Shown here: positions 42,861 to 50,614 of the stretch, in pieces
Layout of the letters: each line of letters starts with the position of its first letter
Position numbering within the stretch: position 1 is the stretch's first letter
From: a virus
Reading direction: 5' to 3' (one strand)
DNA: 55,621 nucleotides
Virus record (IMG/VR): IMGVR_UViG_3300028897_000188
Span: 1 to 55,621 of that record
The notes under the pieces: generated by a model
Database searches by the model: none
Seen by the model: only the letters and a program-made list of their open reading frames with translations
What the model was told of the DNA's origin: nothing
Translations under genes and position numbers: made by a program

Positions 42861-43610
42861 TTATCTTTGTTGCAATGATAACAGACAATATTTTTCAGTA
42901 CCGTCCTCCGCATAAACATACGTCATTCCTAACTCATTGTCCACGTCATATGTAAATTTAGCTTTGAATTTTTTTTCGATGTCAATCACATTCATTAAGT
43001 TTACCATATCTTTAAATGAAAAGCAAAGGGATAAATCATCTCTATCAATATCATCTAAATGAAATTTCAAACCATTAGAATGTTGGTTGTCCTTATCGGC
43101 AGTTTCTAAAAATACCTTTTTATCTTTGACATCCAAATAAACTTTACCAAATCTGGCTCCGATTTTTTTGATCTTGTCAAATCTCTTCATAAACTCTTCA
43201 TCAACATCAATTTCAAAAAACCAATCAACATCCTGCTTGACATCTGGTGTGCCAAGTCTCTTAGGTACTGTAGGATAACAAAAGGAAATTCTACTCTTTT
43301 GTCTACCATCTTTAAGAACCATGTATCCAGCACCAGCCGATCCTTCGTAAATGTCTATATCAATTTCTTCATTGTCGAATAACTGAATAAAAGGCATTAC
43401 GTTTTGTGCCACATCTGAAAAGTTAAAAGAAAGCTCTTCATTAGTATCAAGAATATCATTCGGAAGCTTGAGAAGTGAAATACTATTTCCATCATTGGAT
43501 CTCATATCAGATTCAATAGTATCACCACATCTCAATTGAAGAGTCTCAATACTAAAATTAAGAGTTGCTTTTTTCAGAACATCTTCCAAATTAGTTAGGT
43601 TAATTTTCAT
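42861..43610 (-). CDS. Sliding clamp, T4 gp45-like
   Basis: 249 residues, slightly longer than T4 gp45 (228). Alternating beta strands and short helices, with FSFKDMVNLMNVID and a closing GMTYVYAEDGTEKYCLLSL strand, fit a processivity clamp. Position directly after the clamp-loader genes mirrors T4 order 62-44-45. In T4 the clamp also activates late transcription. Assignment relies on context plus pattern. Confidence 0.75.
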   Translation of the reverse strand: MKINLTNLEDVLKKATLNFSIETLQLRCGDTIESDMRSNDGNSISLLKLPNDILDTNEELSFNFSDVAQNVMPFIQLFDNEEIDIDIYEGSAGAGYMVLKDGRQKSRISFCYPTVPKRLGTPDVKQDVDWFFEIDVDEEFMKRFDKIKKIGARFGKVYLDVKDKKVFLETADKDNQHSNGLKFHLDDIDRDDLSLCFSFKDMVNLMNVIDIEKKFKAKFTYDVDNELGMTYVYAEDGTEKYCLLSLQQR

Positions 43611-43627
43611 AACACTACCTCCACAAA

Positions 43628-44005
43628 TTATTTTTTCTTTCTCATATTCATATAGAAGCTCACTATCATTCGTGCTTCTCTGGTTGATAGATTCTGATGC
43701 TTCTCCTTGAGCTTCTTTATCCCTGCATCCAATACTTCTTCTGACTTTTTCTTGGGCCAGCGGATAAAGCGTTTGCCTTTAGGAATTGAGTGCCACAAGT
43801 ATTCATAAATAGCTTCATCACCTAATGTATACAGGTAAGGCAATACTTTGTCAACCACTTTTACAAGATCTTTGAAAAAAGAAAAATGTAGACAAAGAAA
43901 ATAAGCAGAAGCCACTTTCTTATCATACTCCACCTTTCTTGACTTCAAACAGATTTGGTCTACAAAAGTAAACGGAGTTATTTTATCAGGATCTTTCATA
44001 TGCAT
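43628..44005 (-). CDS. Clamp-loader small subunit, T4 gp62-like
   Basis: 125 residues. The segment LGDEAIYEYLWHSIPKGKR matches T4 gp62 LSDEAHFNYLMAAVPRGKR closely. T4 gp62 is 187 residues, so this form is shorter. It works with gp44-like ATPase to open the clamp. An alternative ATG lies two codons later; neither start has a strong Shine-Dalgarno, and it overlaps the upstream gene by 20 nt, consistent with coupling. Confidence 0.8.
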   Translation of the reverse strand: MHMKDPDKITPFTFVDQICLKSRKVEYDKKVASAYFLCLHFSFFKDLVKVVDKVLPYLYTLGDEAIYEYLWHSIPKGKRFIRWPKKKSEEVLDAGIKKLKEKHQNLSTREARMIVSFYMNMRKKK

Positions 44006-44402
44006 CTATCATTGCTGGTAGAGCCTTTCTAATTTCTCTCTCTACCACTAAAAATTCTTTCCATAAATCAGGATGTAAATGACGTACCTCATAGTCCTTT
44101 CCTTTTTCCTCACAATCATCAATGCCTTGTTTCATACCAATAGTCATTCCCAAATCAATATAGAAGACGGTTTTCTCCGCAACATCTCTCCATAAGAAAC
44201 CAGCTTCAATTCCTAACTTTCTTTCCCCTGGTATAGAATCCCTTAAAACAAATTTGCGAGTGTAAAGCAAATGACTAGCATATGGACTCTCATTATGATT
44301 TAACAAACAATCCCTCATACATAAGTCTCCATAGGCTTCATTAATCAGAATATCATTAGCTGACTTTCCAGCATACGGAGATTCAATTACTACTCTTTTC
44401 AT
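43986..44402 (-). CDS. DUF7768-like nucleoside deoxyribosyltransferase-fold protein
   Basis: 138 residues. VVIESPYAG at the start, then SPYASHLLYTRKFVL, ERKLGIEAGFLW and VFYIDLGMTIGMKQGI follow the pattern of the DUF4406/DUF7768 group related to nucleoside 2-deoxyribosyltransferases. Possibly nucleotide salvage. It is inserted between the clamp-loader subunit genes. Confidence 0.65.
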   Translation of the reverse strand: MKRVVIESPYAGKSANDILINEAYGDLCMRDCLLNHNESPYASHLLYTRKFVLRDSIPGERKLGIEAGFLWRDVAEKTVFYIDLGMTIGMKQGIDDCEEKGKDYEVRHLHPDLWKEFLVVEREIRKALPAMIDAYERS

Positions 44403-44593
44403 AATCTCATTTCCTCCTGTTTAATAAAATCTTCCCAATAGAATTTTTGTTCTTTGTAATCTTGACATATAGAACTACTTGCTTTCAATCCCAGTCTCTT
44501 TATCAAGTTATGAGTCCAAGTATTAACATAACATTTTTCTTCTTTTACTGGAAAAAAATTTCTTACACAATATTGGCATGTATCACAACTCAT
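44399..44593 (-). CDS. Small cysteine-rich protein
   Basis: 64 residues from MSCDTCQYCVRN; the start lies 1 nt after the clamp-loader stop (TGATATG). Seven cysteines in pairs and singles suggest a metal site. It resembles other small Cys-rich proteins of this phage (33025, 50789, 52158). Confidence 0.6.
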   Translation of the reverse strand: MSCDTCQYCVRNFFPVKEEKCYVNTWTHNLIKRLGLKASSSICQDYKEQKFYWEDFIKQEEMRL

Positions 44594-44594
44594 A

Positions 44595-45491
44595 TCACAC
44601 AATTTGCTGGTAGATCATACTCATTACCATTCGCATGAAGTTAATCTCTGGAATGGGATAAGTATTGTGTCTATTCAAATGTTCACCTATTTCCAATACT
44701 GCATTTCCAGGCTTCTTAAATTCTCCAGCGTTCTCATAGCAGTAGAAATATAGATCTGGATAATCAACATAATTTCCTCTTAGCTCTTTACGGATCTCAT
44801 CTACATCTTTAGTAATGAGTAGTTTGAATATCTTCTTATTCAATGCTTCCGTTGCGGAAATACTTGAGCCTACAAGCTTTCCATCAATAGTATTCTCATG
44901 TAGTGACCATATGGTTTTACGGATATCAGGATAACACTTCTTAACGATATCCATAGCCACCTTACCATCAAACTCCACATCTTCCTGTCTCAAGATATTC
45001 AACACATGTTTGCCTATTTCTTTAATAGGTGGATTCTCAAGACCCACAACCCAACATCTGGATCTAAGCTCTGGTAGCATGTCATTGATATTGTTTGTTA
45101 GAAAAACAAACCTAGTTATTTTATGAACATCCTCCATTAACTGTTTCAGCATCTTTTGAGCGTTCTGTTTTGAAGTAGAAGTCAAAGAGTCAGACTCATT
45201 CAAAACACATATCTGCATTTTTGTCATCGGCATTGAAGTAGAAAACGGTTGAATCTTTTCTCTCACAATATCAATACCTGTCTCATCGGAAGCATTAAGC
45301 CACATCTTATCGTAGCCAGTTTCCTTGAGAAGTATATTTGTGAAGGTTCCTTTTCCCACTCCTGCCGTACCATAGAGCATGAGATTCGGAACCTCTTTTA
45401 AAGCTTTTCTAAGTTTAGGTTTAATGTCTTCATTGAGAATCATGTTCTCAAATTCTTTTGGTTCATATTTGAACGTCCATAGATCTCCCAT
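44595..45491 (-). CDS. Clamp-loader AAA+ ATPase, T4 gp44-like
   Basis: 298 residues. Walker A GTAGVGKGT (about 41-49), Walker-B-like VLNESD, the SRC motif (RSRCW, about 139) and an EPKEFENMI N-terminal box match gp44/RFC-type loaders. T4 gp44 is 319 residues. AAAGGAG precedes the ATG. Confidence 0.88.
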   Translation of the reverse strand: MGDLWTFKYEPKEFENMILNEDIKPKLRKALKEVPNLMLYGTAGVGKGTFTNILLKETGYDKMWLNASDETGIDIVREKIQPFSTSMPMTKMQICVLNESDSLTSTSKQNAQKMLKQLMEDVHKITRFVFLTNNINDMLPELRSRCWVVGLENPPIKEIGKHVLNILRQEDVEFDGKVAMDIVKKCYPDIRKTIWSLHENTIDGKLVGSSISATEALNKKIFKLLITKDVDEIRKELRGNYVDYPDLYFYCYENAGEFKKPGNAVLEIGEHLNRHNTYPIPEINFMRMVMSMIYQQIV

Positions 45492-45531
45492 ATCTACTCC
45501 TTTTACTCTTTTTGCAATGGTTTTCCAAAAC

Positions 45532-46443
45532 TCAATCTTCTTCTACATACTCATCAAAGATATCTTCAAAAACATCTTTAGGTACTACAGCCGTTCCTTT
45601 TTGACTAACAACATAAGCGGCACATTTATTAGCTATCTTTGCTGATCTTAACACACTCAATCCTCTTTGTAAACATATTGCCATGATTGCAGTAACGGTA
45701 TCTCCAGCACCAATTACTTCGCTATCGAAAACTTTTTCTCCCTTGATATGTTCCGCAACATCCAATGTTCCATTAGAAGTCCTTTCCATTAGAGTCATAC
45801 CCCTGTCTCCTTTAGTAATAAGGATGTTTTGAGGTAAAGCTGGATGTCTCCATCTCATTTGATGGTATTCGGATTCATTAGGAGTGACTAGTAAAACTCC
45901 TTCTGGATACAAAGCCCAGTTTTCAGGTTTCGGATCAATTATGATTTTATCCTTATAAGCTCCAATCCAATCCATGAATTTTCTACTCACCACTCCTTTA
46001 GCATAATCGGAAACAATTATCATATCATACTCTTCTTCCAGCATTTGATGAGTCAAAGCAATATGAGTGGTCTTCTCATGGTAAAAATCTATTTCTGTTT
46101 TATCTTCAATGTCAATTCTTATCAATTGCTGATTGTCTGCAAATATACGTTCCTTTATAGTAGTAGGATTGTTATTAGGCATGTACCAAAATTTAATTCC
46201 ATCTTCTTTTAAAAGTTTCTGTACTGATTCTCCAGCTTCATCTTGACCGAAAGCACCAGCTATATCTACAGTACCTTTACCAGTTATAGCAGAAATGTTT
46301 CTGGCACAATTAGCGGCTCCTCCCAAAACATCATATTGAAACTTTACATCTACTACTGGAACTGGAGCTTCTGGAGAAATCCTATTTGCTTTACCCACTA
46401 CATATCTGTCAATCATTAAATCACCAATGACTAGAAATTTCAT
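45532..46443 (-). CDS. D-glycero-beta-D-manno-heptose-7-phosphate kinase (HldE domain I / RfaE1-like)
   Basis: About 303 residues from ATG 46443 with GGAGG 5 nt upstream. It starts with FLVIGDLMIDRYVVGKANRI, then EAPVPVV and GGAANCARN. The ribokinase signature near 240 is VIGAGDTVTA. All match RfaE1/HldE-N, which makes heptose-1,7-bisphosphate. The HldE second domain is missing here but an equivalent is encoded on the plus strand at 49149. A hairpin leader may control translation. Confidence 0.85.
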   Translation of the reverse strand: MKFLVIGDLMIDRYVVGKANRISPEAPVPVVDVKFQYDVLGGAANCARNISAITGKGTVDIAGAFGQDEAGESVQKLLKEDGIKFWYMPNNNPTTIKERIFADNQQLIRIDIEDKTEIDFYHEKTTHIALTHQMLEEEYDMIIVSDYAKGVVSRKFMDWIGAYKDKIIIDPKPENWALYPEGVLLVTPNESEYHQMRWRHPALPQNILITKGDRGMTLMERTSNGTLDVAEHIKGEKVFDSEVIGAGDTVTAIMAICLQRGLSVLRSAKIANKCAAYVVSQKGTAVVPKDVFEDIFDEYVEED

Positions 46444-46458
46444 AAGTACCTCCTTGGA

Positions 46459-46522
46459 GCGGAGCACTTACAGGAAAAATTAAAAGGAGAAACAAAAACA
46501 AAAAAACCTGTAAGCACTCCGC
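46459..46522 (-). promoter_or_regulatory. Long leader hairpin with possible pseudoknot on the heptose kinase ribosome site
   Basis: GCGGAG-TG-CTTACAGG pairs with CCTGTAAG-TG-CTCCGC around a 32-nt T-rich loop, just after the tRNA-Gly and before the heptose kinase. The loop contains CTCCTT, which can pair with the AAGGAG of the Shine-Dalgarno. Could sequester translation start or mark tRNA processing. Confidence 0.5.
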
Positions 46523-46527
46523 ATATA

Positions 46528-46604
46528 TGGAGCGGTAGACTGGACTTGAACCAGCAACAACCAGCTTGGAAGGCTAGTGTTCTACCAATTTGAACTACTA
46601 CCGC
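46528..46604 (-). tRNA. tRNA-Gly (UCC), CCA encoded
   Basis: Acceptor GCGGTAG/CTACCGC, anticodon loop CTTCCAA (anticodon TCC), T-arm with GTTCAAG and encoded T-CCA. Confidence 0.9.
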
Positions 46605-46673
46605 ATTGAGGAGAGTATAACAGAACCAGAATCAATTGTAAACGTACTTTTTTTGATAAGTAAAAATAATTGG

Positions 46674-46702
46674 TTTACATTCCCTAGTCACTATGTTAGC
46701 AT
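46674..46702 (+). promoter_or_regulatory. Likely promoter of the initiator-like gene
   Basis: TTTACA, 17-nt spacer, TAGCAT; the palindrome ATTCCTTATTAGGAAT follows immediately. Promoter match is moderate. Confidence 0.5.
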
Positions 46703-46718
46703 ATTCCTTATTAGGAAT
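46703..46718 (+). promoter_or_regulatory. Operator-like palindrome ATTCCTTATTAGGAAT
   Basis: It differs by one base from the 16-bp palindromes of the downstream iteron array and sits at the expected transcription start of the neighbouring gene, so the encoded protein may bind both and repress itself. Confidence 0.7.
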
Positions 46719-46737
46719 AATGTGGAGGTATAAAATT

Positions 46738-47262
46738 GTGAGCATAGAACATGAAATCGGAACAGATCCTTTATTTGTAGAACTAGTCAAAGTAACAAAT
46801 CTTTATGAGAATTTCAATTCCCAACATATTCATTCATTAGACATAATCAAAAAAATTGGCAGATATGCAATAATACCTCATTACTTGACAGATTGTTTAA
46901 TGTTAGCATTAGAAGATTCACCAAAAACATGTTGGAAATTGTTCTTATACCTCTATCAACATATTAATGGAAAAGCATTAGATCAAAACGGAACTCCAAA
47001 AACATTCATTAGGGAAGATAAAATAAAAAAAGCTACAGTCTTTATGAAGAAAATTAATTGTAATAGTTCATCTCAATTTTATAAAGCTATTAGAATTTTA
47101 AAAGAGAAAAAAATTATTTACATTAACAATGAAAATATTTTTTTAAATGGATTCCCTTTAACTTGGAATGTAGGGAATGAAATAAGAGAGAGCATAAAAA
47201 AAATTATAGAAGAAGAAATCGAAAAAATCAAAAGCAGAATAACCGAAAAAGAGAGGGCTTGA
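46738..47262 (+). CDS. Winged-helix replication-initiator-like protein (RepL-type candidate)
   Basis: About 174 residues from a GTG with GGAGG 9 nt upstream (the longer ATG frame lacks a ribosome site and covers the operator). The segment PKTCWKLFLYLYQHINGKA ... FYKAIRILKEKKIIYINNENIFLNGFPLTWN resembles plasmid RepL and phage replication winged helices. An AT-rich tract and iterons follow. Likely origin-binding initiator and autorepressor; a pure regulator is possible. Confidence 0.65.
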   Translation: MSIEHEIGTDPLFVELVKVTNLYENFNSQHIHSLDIIKKIGRYAIIPHYLTDCLMLALEDSPKTCWKLFLYLYQHINGKALDQNGTPKTFIREDKIKKATVFMKKINCNSSSQFYKAIRILKEKKIIYINNENIFLNGFPLTWNVGNEIRESIKKIIEEEIEKIKSRITEKERA

Positions 47263-47279
47263 AAAGCCTTCTTCTTTAT
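47255..47279 (+). terminator. Weak hairpin terminator after the initiator-like gene
   Basis: GGGCTT/AAGCCT stem across the stop codon, then TTCTTCTTT. Confidence 0.45.
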
Positions 47280-47377
47280 ATTTCTTATTATTAATTTATA
47301 TTCTTCTATATTATTCTTCTATAGTATTCTTATGGGAACGAGATTTAAAACAAAAATAAATAGTTACAAGATTTTTC
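47272..47377. other. AT-rich unwinding-element-like stretch
   Basis: The first 58 nt are almost only A/T with T-rich pyrimidine runs (TTCTTTATATTTCTTATT), between the initiator-like gene and the iteron array. This matches the usual layout of iteron-controlled origins. Confidence 0.55.
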
Positions 47378-47517
47378 ATTCCTTATAAGGAATAACCATT
47401 CCGTATAAGGAATAACCATTCCGTATAAGGAATCATTCATTCCGTATAAGGAATAACCATTCCGTATAAGGAATGAGCAAACTTGTAAAATGAACACAAT
47501 CATTCCTTATAAGGAAT
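47378..47517. repeat. Six palindromic iterons, ATTCC[GT]TATAAGGAAT
   Basis: Copies at 47378-47393, 47398-47413, 47418-47433, 47439-47454, 47459-47474 and 47502-47517. Spacing is 20, 20, 21, 20 and 43 bp, i.e. about two helical turns, so bound dimers would line up on one face. Copies 1 and 6 have T at the sixth base, the others G. A seventh related copy lies at 46703. Candidate replication origin or operator array. Confidence 0.85.
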
Positions 47518-47529
47518 GGAGGAGGAACT

Positions 47530-47853
47530 ATGAAAAGAGCATTACAAGCAATTTTAATCGCAGGGGAAGAAATGAAGTTTGATGTTTTAGCTAACAGGAA
47601 GAAAATCACAATCAGGGAAGGTCATCGTGATTATACTAAAGGCCCAGTTTTAATAGGTTGTAATCAACTTGACTGGGCTACAATGAGAAACATTGTAGAT
47701 GTTAGATATACTACTTTGGTAGAAGTTACGGAAGAGGAATATAAAGCAGATGGATTTGAGACAAAATCACAAATGCTGGATGGACTCGCTCAATTCTATC
47801 CTCAAATTAACTGGGAAAGTCCTGTAACCGTAATAAGATGGGAGGAAATGTAA
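47530..47853 (+). CDS. ASCH-domain-like protein
   Basis: 107 residues. RKKITIREGHRDYTKGPVLIGC, then VRYTTLVEVTEEEYKADGF and PVTVIRWE fit ASCH/PUA-like proteins, which often bind RNA or modified nucleosides. A GGAGGAGG site follows directly after the last iteron, so it is expressed from the origin region. Confidence 0.65.
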   Translation: MKRALQAILIAGEEMKFDVLANRKKITIREGHRDYTKGPVLIGCNQLDWATMRNIVDVRYTTLVEVTEEEYKADGFETKSQMLDGLAQFYPQINWESPVTVIRWEEM

Positions 47854-48206
47854 TGGATTTTAATGACTACCAAATGAAATGTAGGAAAACTGACGTGTGG
47901 CATGAAGTAGAAAAGGATATTGTCTTACCTCTTGAACCACCTTGGATGTATTACGTCTTGGGTATGGCTGGAGAGATCGGAGAATTTCAAGAGAAAGTAA
48001 AGAAGTTATTCAGAGATAAAAAAGGACATGTTGATTATGAATTCTCTAAAGACATTGCTTATGAGCTTGGAGATGTTCTCTGGTATATGGCTAGATTCTG
48101 TGATGAGTTAGGGATTCCGTTTGATGATATTCCTAAATTAAACGTAGAGAAATTATTCTCACGTAAAGACAGGAACAAACTACAAGGTGACGGAGATAAT
48201 AGATAA
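47853..48206 (+). CDS. MazG-like NTP pyrophosphohydrolase
   Basis: 117 residues from ATG 47853 (overlaps the ASCH stop; GGAGG just upstream). GMAGEIGEFQEKVKKLF and ELGDVLWYMARFC give the paired E-x-x-E and E-x-x-D metal motifs of MazG. It may clear nucleotide alarmones or damaged dNTPs, as in several phages. Confidence 0.85.
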   Translation: MDFNDYQMKCRKTDVWHEVEKDIVLPLEPPWMYYVLGMAGEIGEFQEKVKKLFRDKKGHVDYEFSKDIAYELGDVLWYMARFCDELGIPFDDIPKLNVEKLFSRKDRNKLQGDGDNR

Positions 48207-48313
48207 TGGATGAAGAATATGGATATATAATGTTATACTATATGGAGTTATGGAATTTATGCTTTACTCCATGTGGTCTTTGTTATGATTTAGATTTAAG
48301 AAGTATAATATGA
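48206..48313 (+). CDS. Tiny hypothetical protein
   Basis: 35 residues rich in Tyr, Leu and Cys; TAATG overlap with MazG-like stop and ATGA overlap with the next gene. Coupling supports it, homology is unknown. Confidence 0.45.
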   Translation: MDEEYGYIMLYYMELWNLCFTPCGLCYDLDLRSII

Positions 48314-48474
48314 TTATCGAAGTCAAAGAAAATAAAGCCAAGTGTCCTGAGTGTGGTAAATGGAGAGATGTAACTTTCCATGATATCAGGAAACAAAAAG
48401 AATTAAAATGTTGTAAGAACTATGCTTTGTTGGAGGTAAAAAATGTCAAAAATCAAAAAATACAAAAGAAGTAA
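48310..48474 (+). CDS. Small zinc-ribbon-like protein
   Basis: 54 residues; CPECG near residue 12 and CC near 34 could hold a zinc ion. Starts inside the previous stop and overlaps the next gene by 32 nt. Confidence 0.5.
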   Translation: MIIEVKENKAKCPECGKWRDVTFHDIRKQKELKCCKNYALLEVKNVKNQKIQKK

Positions 48475-48901
48475 AGAAGAAGAAAAACAGTTAGGTCAAA
48501 AAGACGCTGGACGCTTTGACGAAGGTAAAGTAAGAATGGATCTGATTCCTGCATGGGCTTTGGAGAAGATTGCGGAAGTATATACATACGGAGCGCAAAA
48601 ATATGACGATAATAATTGGCTTAAAGGAATGAAGTGGAGTAAGGTTTCTGGCCCATTGGAGCGTCACTATAATAAATGGAAAAGAGGAAACATTAAAGAT
48701 GAGGAAAGTAATTGCTACCACCTTGCTATGGTAGCTTGGAACGCAATAGCCTTAATGATATATCAGGAGTTTGGTTTGGGTACGGATGATAGGTGTCCTG
48801 TAGTAATGGATATGTTGGATGATAAACAAAGAAAGAAGATGATTGAACATTGGTTAAAGTGTTCAATGGAAGGAAAACAATATAACGGTCTGGAGGAATA
48901 A
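48443..48901 (+). CDS. dATP/dGTP diphosphohydrolase-like protein (DUF5664)
   Basis: 152 residues. RFDEGKVRMDLIP, EVYTYGAQKYDDNNWLKG, LERHYNKWKRGN and NCYHLAMVAWN follow the DUF5664 pattern of phage MazG-like dATP/dGTP hydrolases. It probably adjusts dNTP pools. It has a GGAGG site. Confidence 0.78.
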   Translation: MSKIKKYKRSKEEEKQLGQKDAGRFDEGKVRMDLIPAWALEKIAEVYTYGAQKYDDNNWLKGMKWSKVSGPLERHYNKWKRGNIKDEESNCYHLAMVAWNAIALMIYQEFGLGTDDRCPVVMDMLDDKQRKKMIEHWLKCSMEGKQYNGLEE

Positions 48902-49152
48902 TGGAATTAACGATTGAAAGACTTCAAGAAGCATATAAAAAAATAAACGGAGTAGAATATGACTTAAACAAAAGATGGGAAGAAGGGATTTCTCACCATC
49001 CTAAAAGTGAAGAGTTGTTTAAAAAGATTCAAGAAGTAGATTTTATTTGGAATGACGATCATTTTTGCTGGAAGTATGGTGGAGATGGAGACAACGGAGA
49101 AATCTTTATGTATGTTTTGGATGTCATATTTGAAGAAGAGGATAAGAAATGA
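48901..49152 (+). CDS. Hypothetical protein
   Basis: 83 residues, acidic, with a helix near the start and WNDDHFCWKYGGDGDNGEIFMY. No family recognised. It overlaps neighbours at TAATG and ATGA and is in the nucleotide/heptose gene run. Confidence 0.6.
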   Translation: MELTIERLQEAYKKINGVEYDLNKRWEEGISHHPKSEELFKKIQEVDFIWNDDHFCWKYGGDGDNGEIFMYVLDVIFEEEDKK

Positions 49153-49943
49153 TTTACTGTTTTGATATAGATGGAACCATATGTACAAAAGCTAGTCATT
49201 ATAAATTTGCTAAACCAATACAACCAATGATAGATAGGATAAACAAGCTGTATGAGAACGGTAATACAATTATTCTGTCTACTGCCAGAGGGAAAGGAAG
49301 CGGAGTGGATTATGAGGAGCTAACCAGACAACAGATTTTTAAATGGAAAGTAAAACATAATGAGATACTTTTCGATAAACCTTCCGCTGACTTCTACGTA
49401 GATGATAAAGCCGTGTTGCCTGAAACACTCTATCTAAAGGAGTACCGTCAAGTATTTACAAACGGATGTTTCGATATAATTCACGCTGGACACATCAAAC
49501 TTCTAAGGGAAGCATCAGAGCTTGGTATTGTAACAGTAGGAGTTAATTCAGATGACTCCGTTAGAAGGATCAAGAGAGAACCAGTTAACAAGCTGGAGGA
49601 TAGGATGGAAGTTCTATCTTCTATAAGATACGTGGATAGAGTTATACCGTTTACTCAGGATACTCCATTTGATTTAGTTATGCAATTACTACCAGATGTG
49701 ATTGTTAAAGGAGCCGATTGGAAAGGTAAGGATGTTAATGAATTTAAGTTTGTAGAGTCTTACGGAGGGAAGGTTCATTTTGTAGAATTGCTTACTGGTT
49801 ATTCAAGTAGCAAAATAATGTCTAGTTGGGAAGATCGCTATACGGAGTGTTTATGTGATTGTGAAAAAGAGATTTGTGGTATTTGTAGCCAGCCGTATTG
49901 TGATCATGTGAATTGTAAATGTAGAGAATGGAACATGAGATAA
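49149..49943 (+). CDS. HAD phosphatase fused to RfaE2/HldE-C-like cytidylyltransferase
   Basis: 264 residues. Residues 1-100 form a HAD domain (CFDIDGT, LSTARG). Residues about 105-235 have FTNGCFDIIHAGH, GVNSDDSVRRIKR and a GYSSSKIM end, matching HldE-C, which makes ADP-heptose. A Cys-rich tail (CLCDCEKEICGICS...) may bind zinc. With the kinase at 45532 it could give the last three ADP-heptose steps. The HAD part resembles capsule phosphatases rather than GmhB, so its step is inferred. Confidence 0.8.
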   Translation: MIYCFDIDGTICTKASHYKFAKPIQPMIDRINKLYENGNTIILSTARGKGSGVDYEELTRQQIFKWKVKHNEILFDKPSADFYVDDKAVLPETLYLKEYRQVFTNGCFDIIHAGHIKLLREASELGIVTVGVNSDDSVRRIKREPVNKLEDRMEVLSSIRYVDRVIPFTQDTPFDLVMQLLPDVIVKGADWKGKDVNEFKFVESYGGKVHFVELLTGYSSSKIMSSWEDRYTECLCDCEKEICGICSQPYCDHVNCKCREWNMR

Positions 49944-49944
49944 A

Positions 49945-50031
49945 TGGTACTAGGGGAGGGAGTTGAACCCTCAATCCCTTTCGGGCAACGGATTTTAAGT
50001 CCGTTGTGTATACCAATTCCACCACCCTAGT
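49945..50031 (-). tRNA. tRNA-Leu (UAA), CCA encoded
   Basis: Anticodon loop CTTAAAA, long variable arm, acceptor ACTAGGG/CCCTAGT plus A-CCA. Its first bases contain the TAG stop of the upstream gene. Confidence 0.92.
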
Positions 50032-50404
50032 AAACTTTTACTTCATCTATTGTGTAGTCAATGTATTCCATATCGAATTCAAACTGCTCATCGACAGTAT
50101 TATTTTTCCTGTCAATTATTTCACTAAATTTTTCCCAGTATTCAAGAGGATCAATTTTTAACATTTCAGGATCTACAAAACTATAGCCATATTTTTCTTG
50201 GGAATCTTTCAATCCAACTTCTTCATTGAATTTATCTACTTCTTCTTTAATACGGTGAGCTTCCGCTTTACAGTTAATACAGAAATTTTCTGCATTGTCT
50301 TTATCAAAGAATCCCTTCGTAACCCATGTGTGATAACTATCATGTTCTCCGCTGTGACCAATGACTACATATACAATTTTCGGTTCTAACAAAGTAGGTG
50401 TCAT
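50027..50404 (-). CDS. Hypothetical protein ending inside a tRNA gene
   Basis: 125 residues, acidic alpha/beta (YVVIGHSGEHDSYHTWVTKGF at the start). Its TAG stop lies in the 5' acceptor stem of tRNA-Leu, so mRNA and tRNA share a transcript and processing would cut at the stop codon. Confidence 0.6.
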   Translation of the reverse strand: MTPTLLEPKIVYVVIGHSGEHDSYHTWVTKGFFDKDNAENFCINCKAEAHRIKEEVDKFNEEVGLKDSQEKYGYSFVDPEMLKIDPLEYWEKFSEIIDRKNNTVDEQFEFDMEYIDYTIDEVKVY

Positions 50405-50425
50405 TTTTCTTTCCTTTCATTAAAA

Positions 50426-50511
50426 TGGTACGTGAGGAGGGAGTCGAACCCTCAATCCTTGCGGCACTAGATCCTAAGTCTAGCGTGTATACCTATTTCC
50501 ACCACTCACGT
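50426..50511 (-). tRNA. tRNA-Leu (UAG), CCA encoded
   Basis: Anticodon loop CTTAGGA, long variable arm, acceptor ACGTGAG/CTCACGT plus A-CCA. With the UAA tRNA this covers A-rich leucine codons. Confidence 0.92.
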
Positions 50512-50514
50512 ATA

Positions 50515-50604
50515 TTATCGAATCCAAAACATTCCCTGCTCTTCCCAATAATCATTCCAAGCAGTTTTTATCTTCTTCCATATTTTTTTAATCTTCTTCT
50601 TCAT
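50515..50604 (-). CDS. Tiny basic peptide gene between two tRNAs
   Basis: 29 residues (MKKKIKKIWKKIKTAWNDYW...), amphipathic and basic, with GGAG 6 nt before the ATG. It may act at membranes or on nucleic acid; it might also be fortuitous. Confidence 0.45.
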   Translation of the reverse strand: MKKKIKKIWKKIKTAWNDYWEEQGMFWIR

Positions 50605-50614
50605 ATTTTACTCC

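Noticed and set aside
48443-48901. Evidence for a 2-aminoadenine (Z) DNA genome
   Set aside because: The DUF5664 protein alone is common in phages; no PurZ or matching polymerase is seen here.
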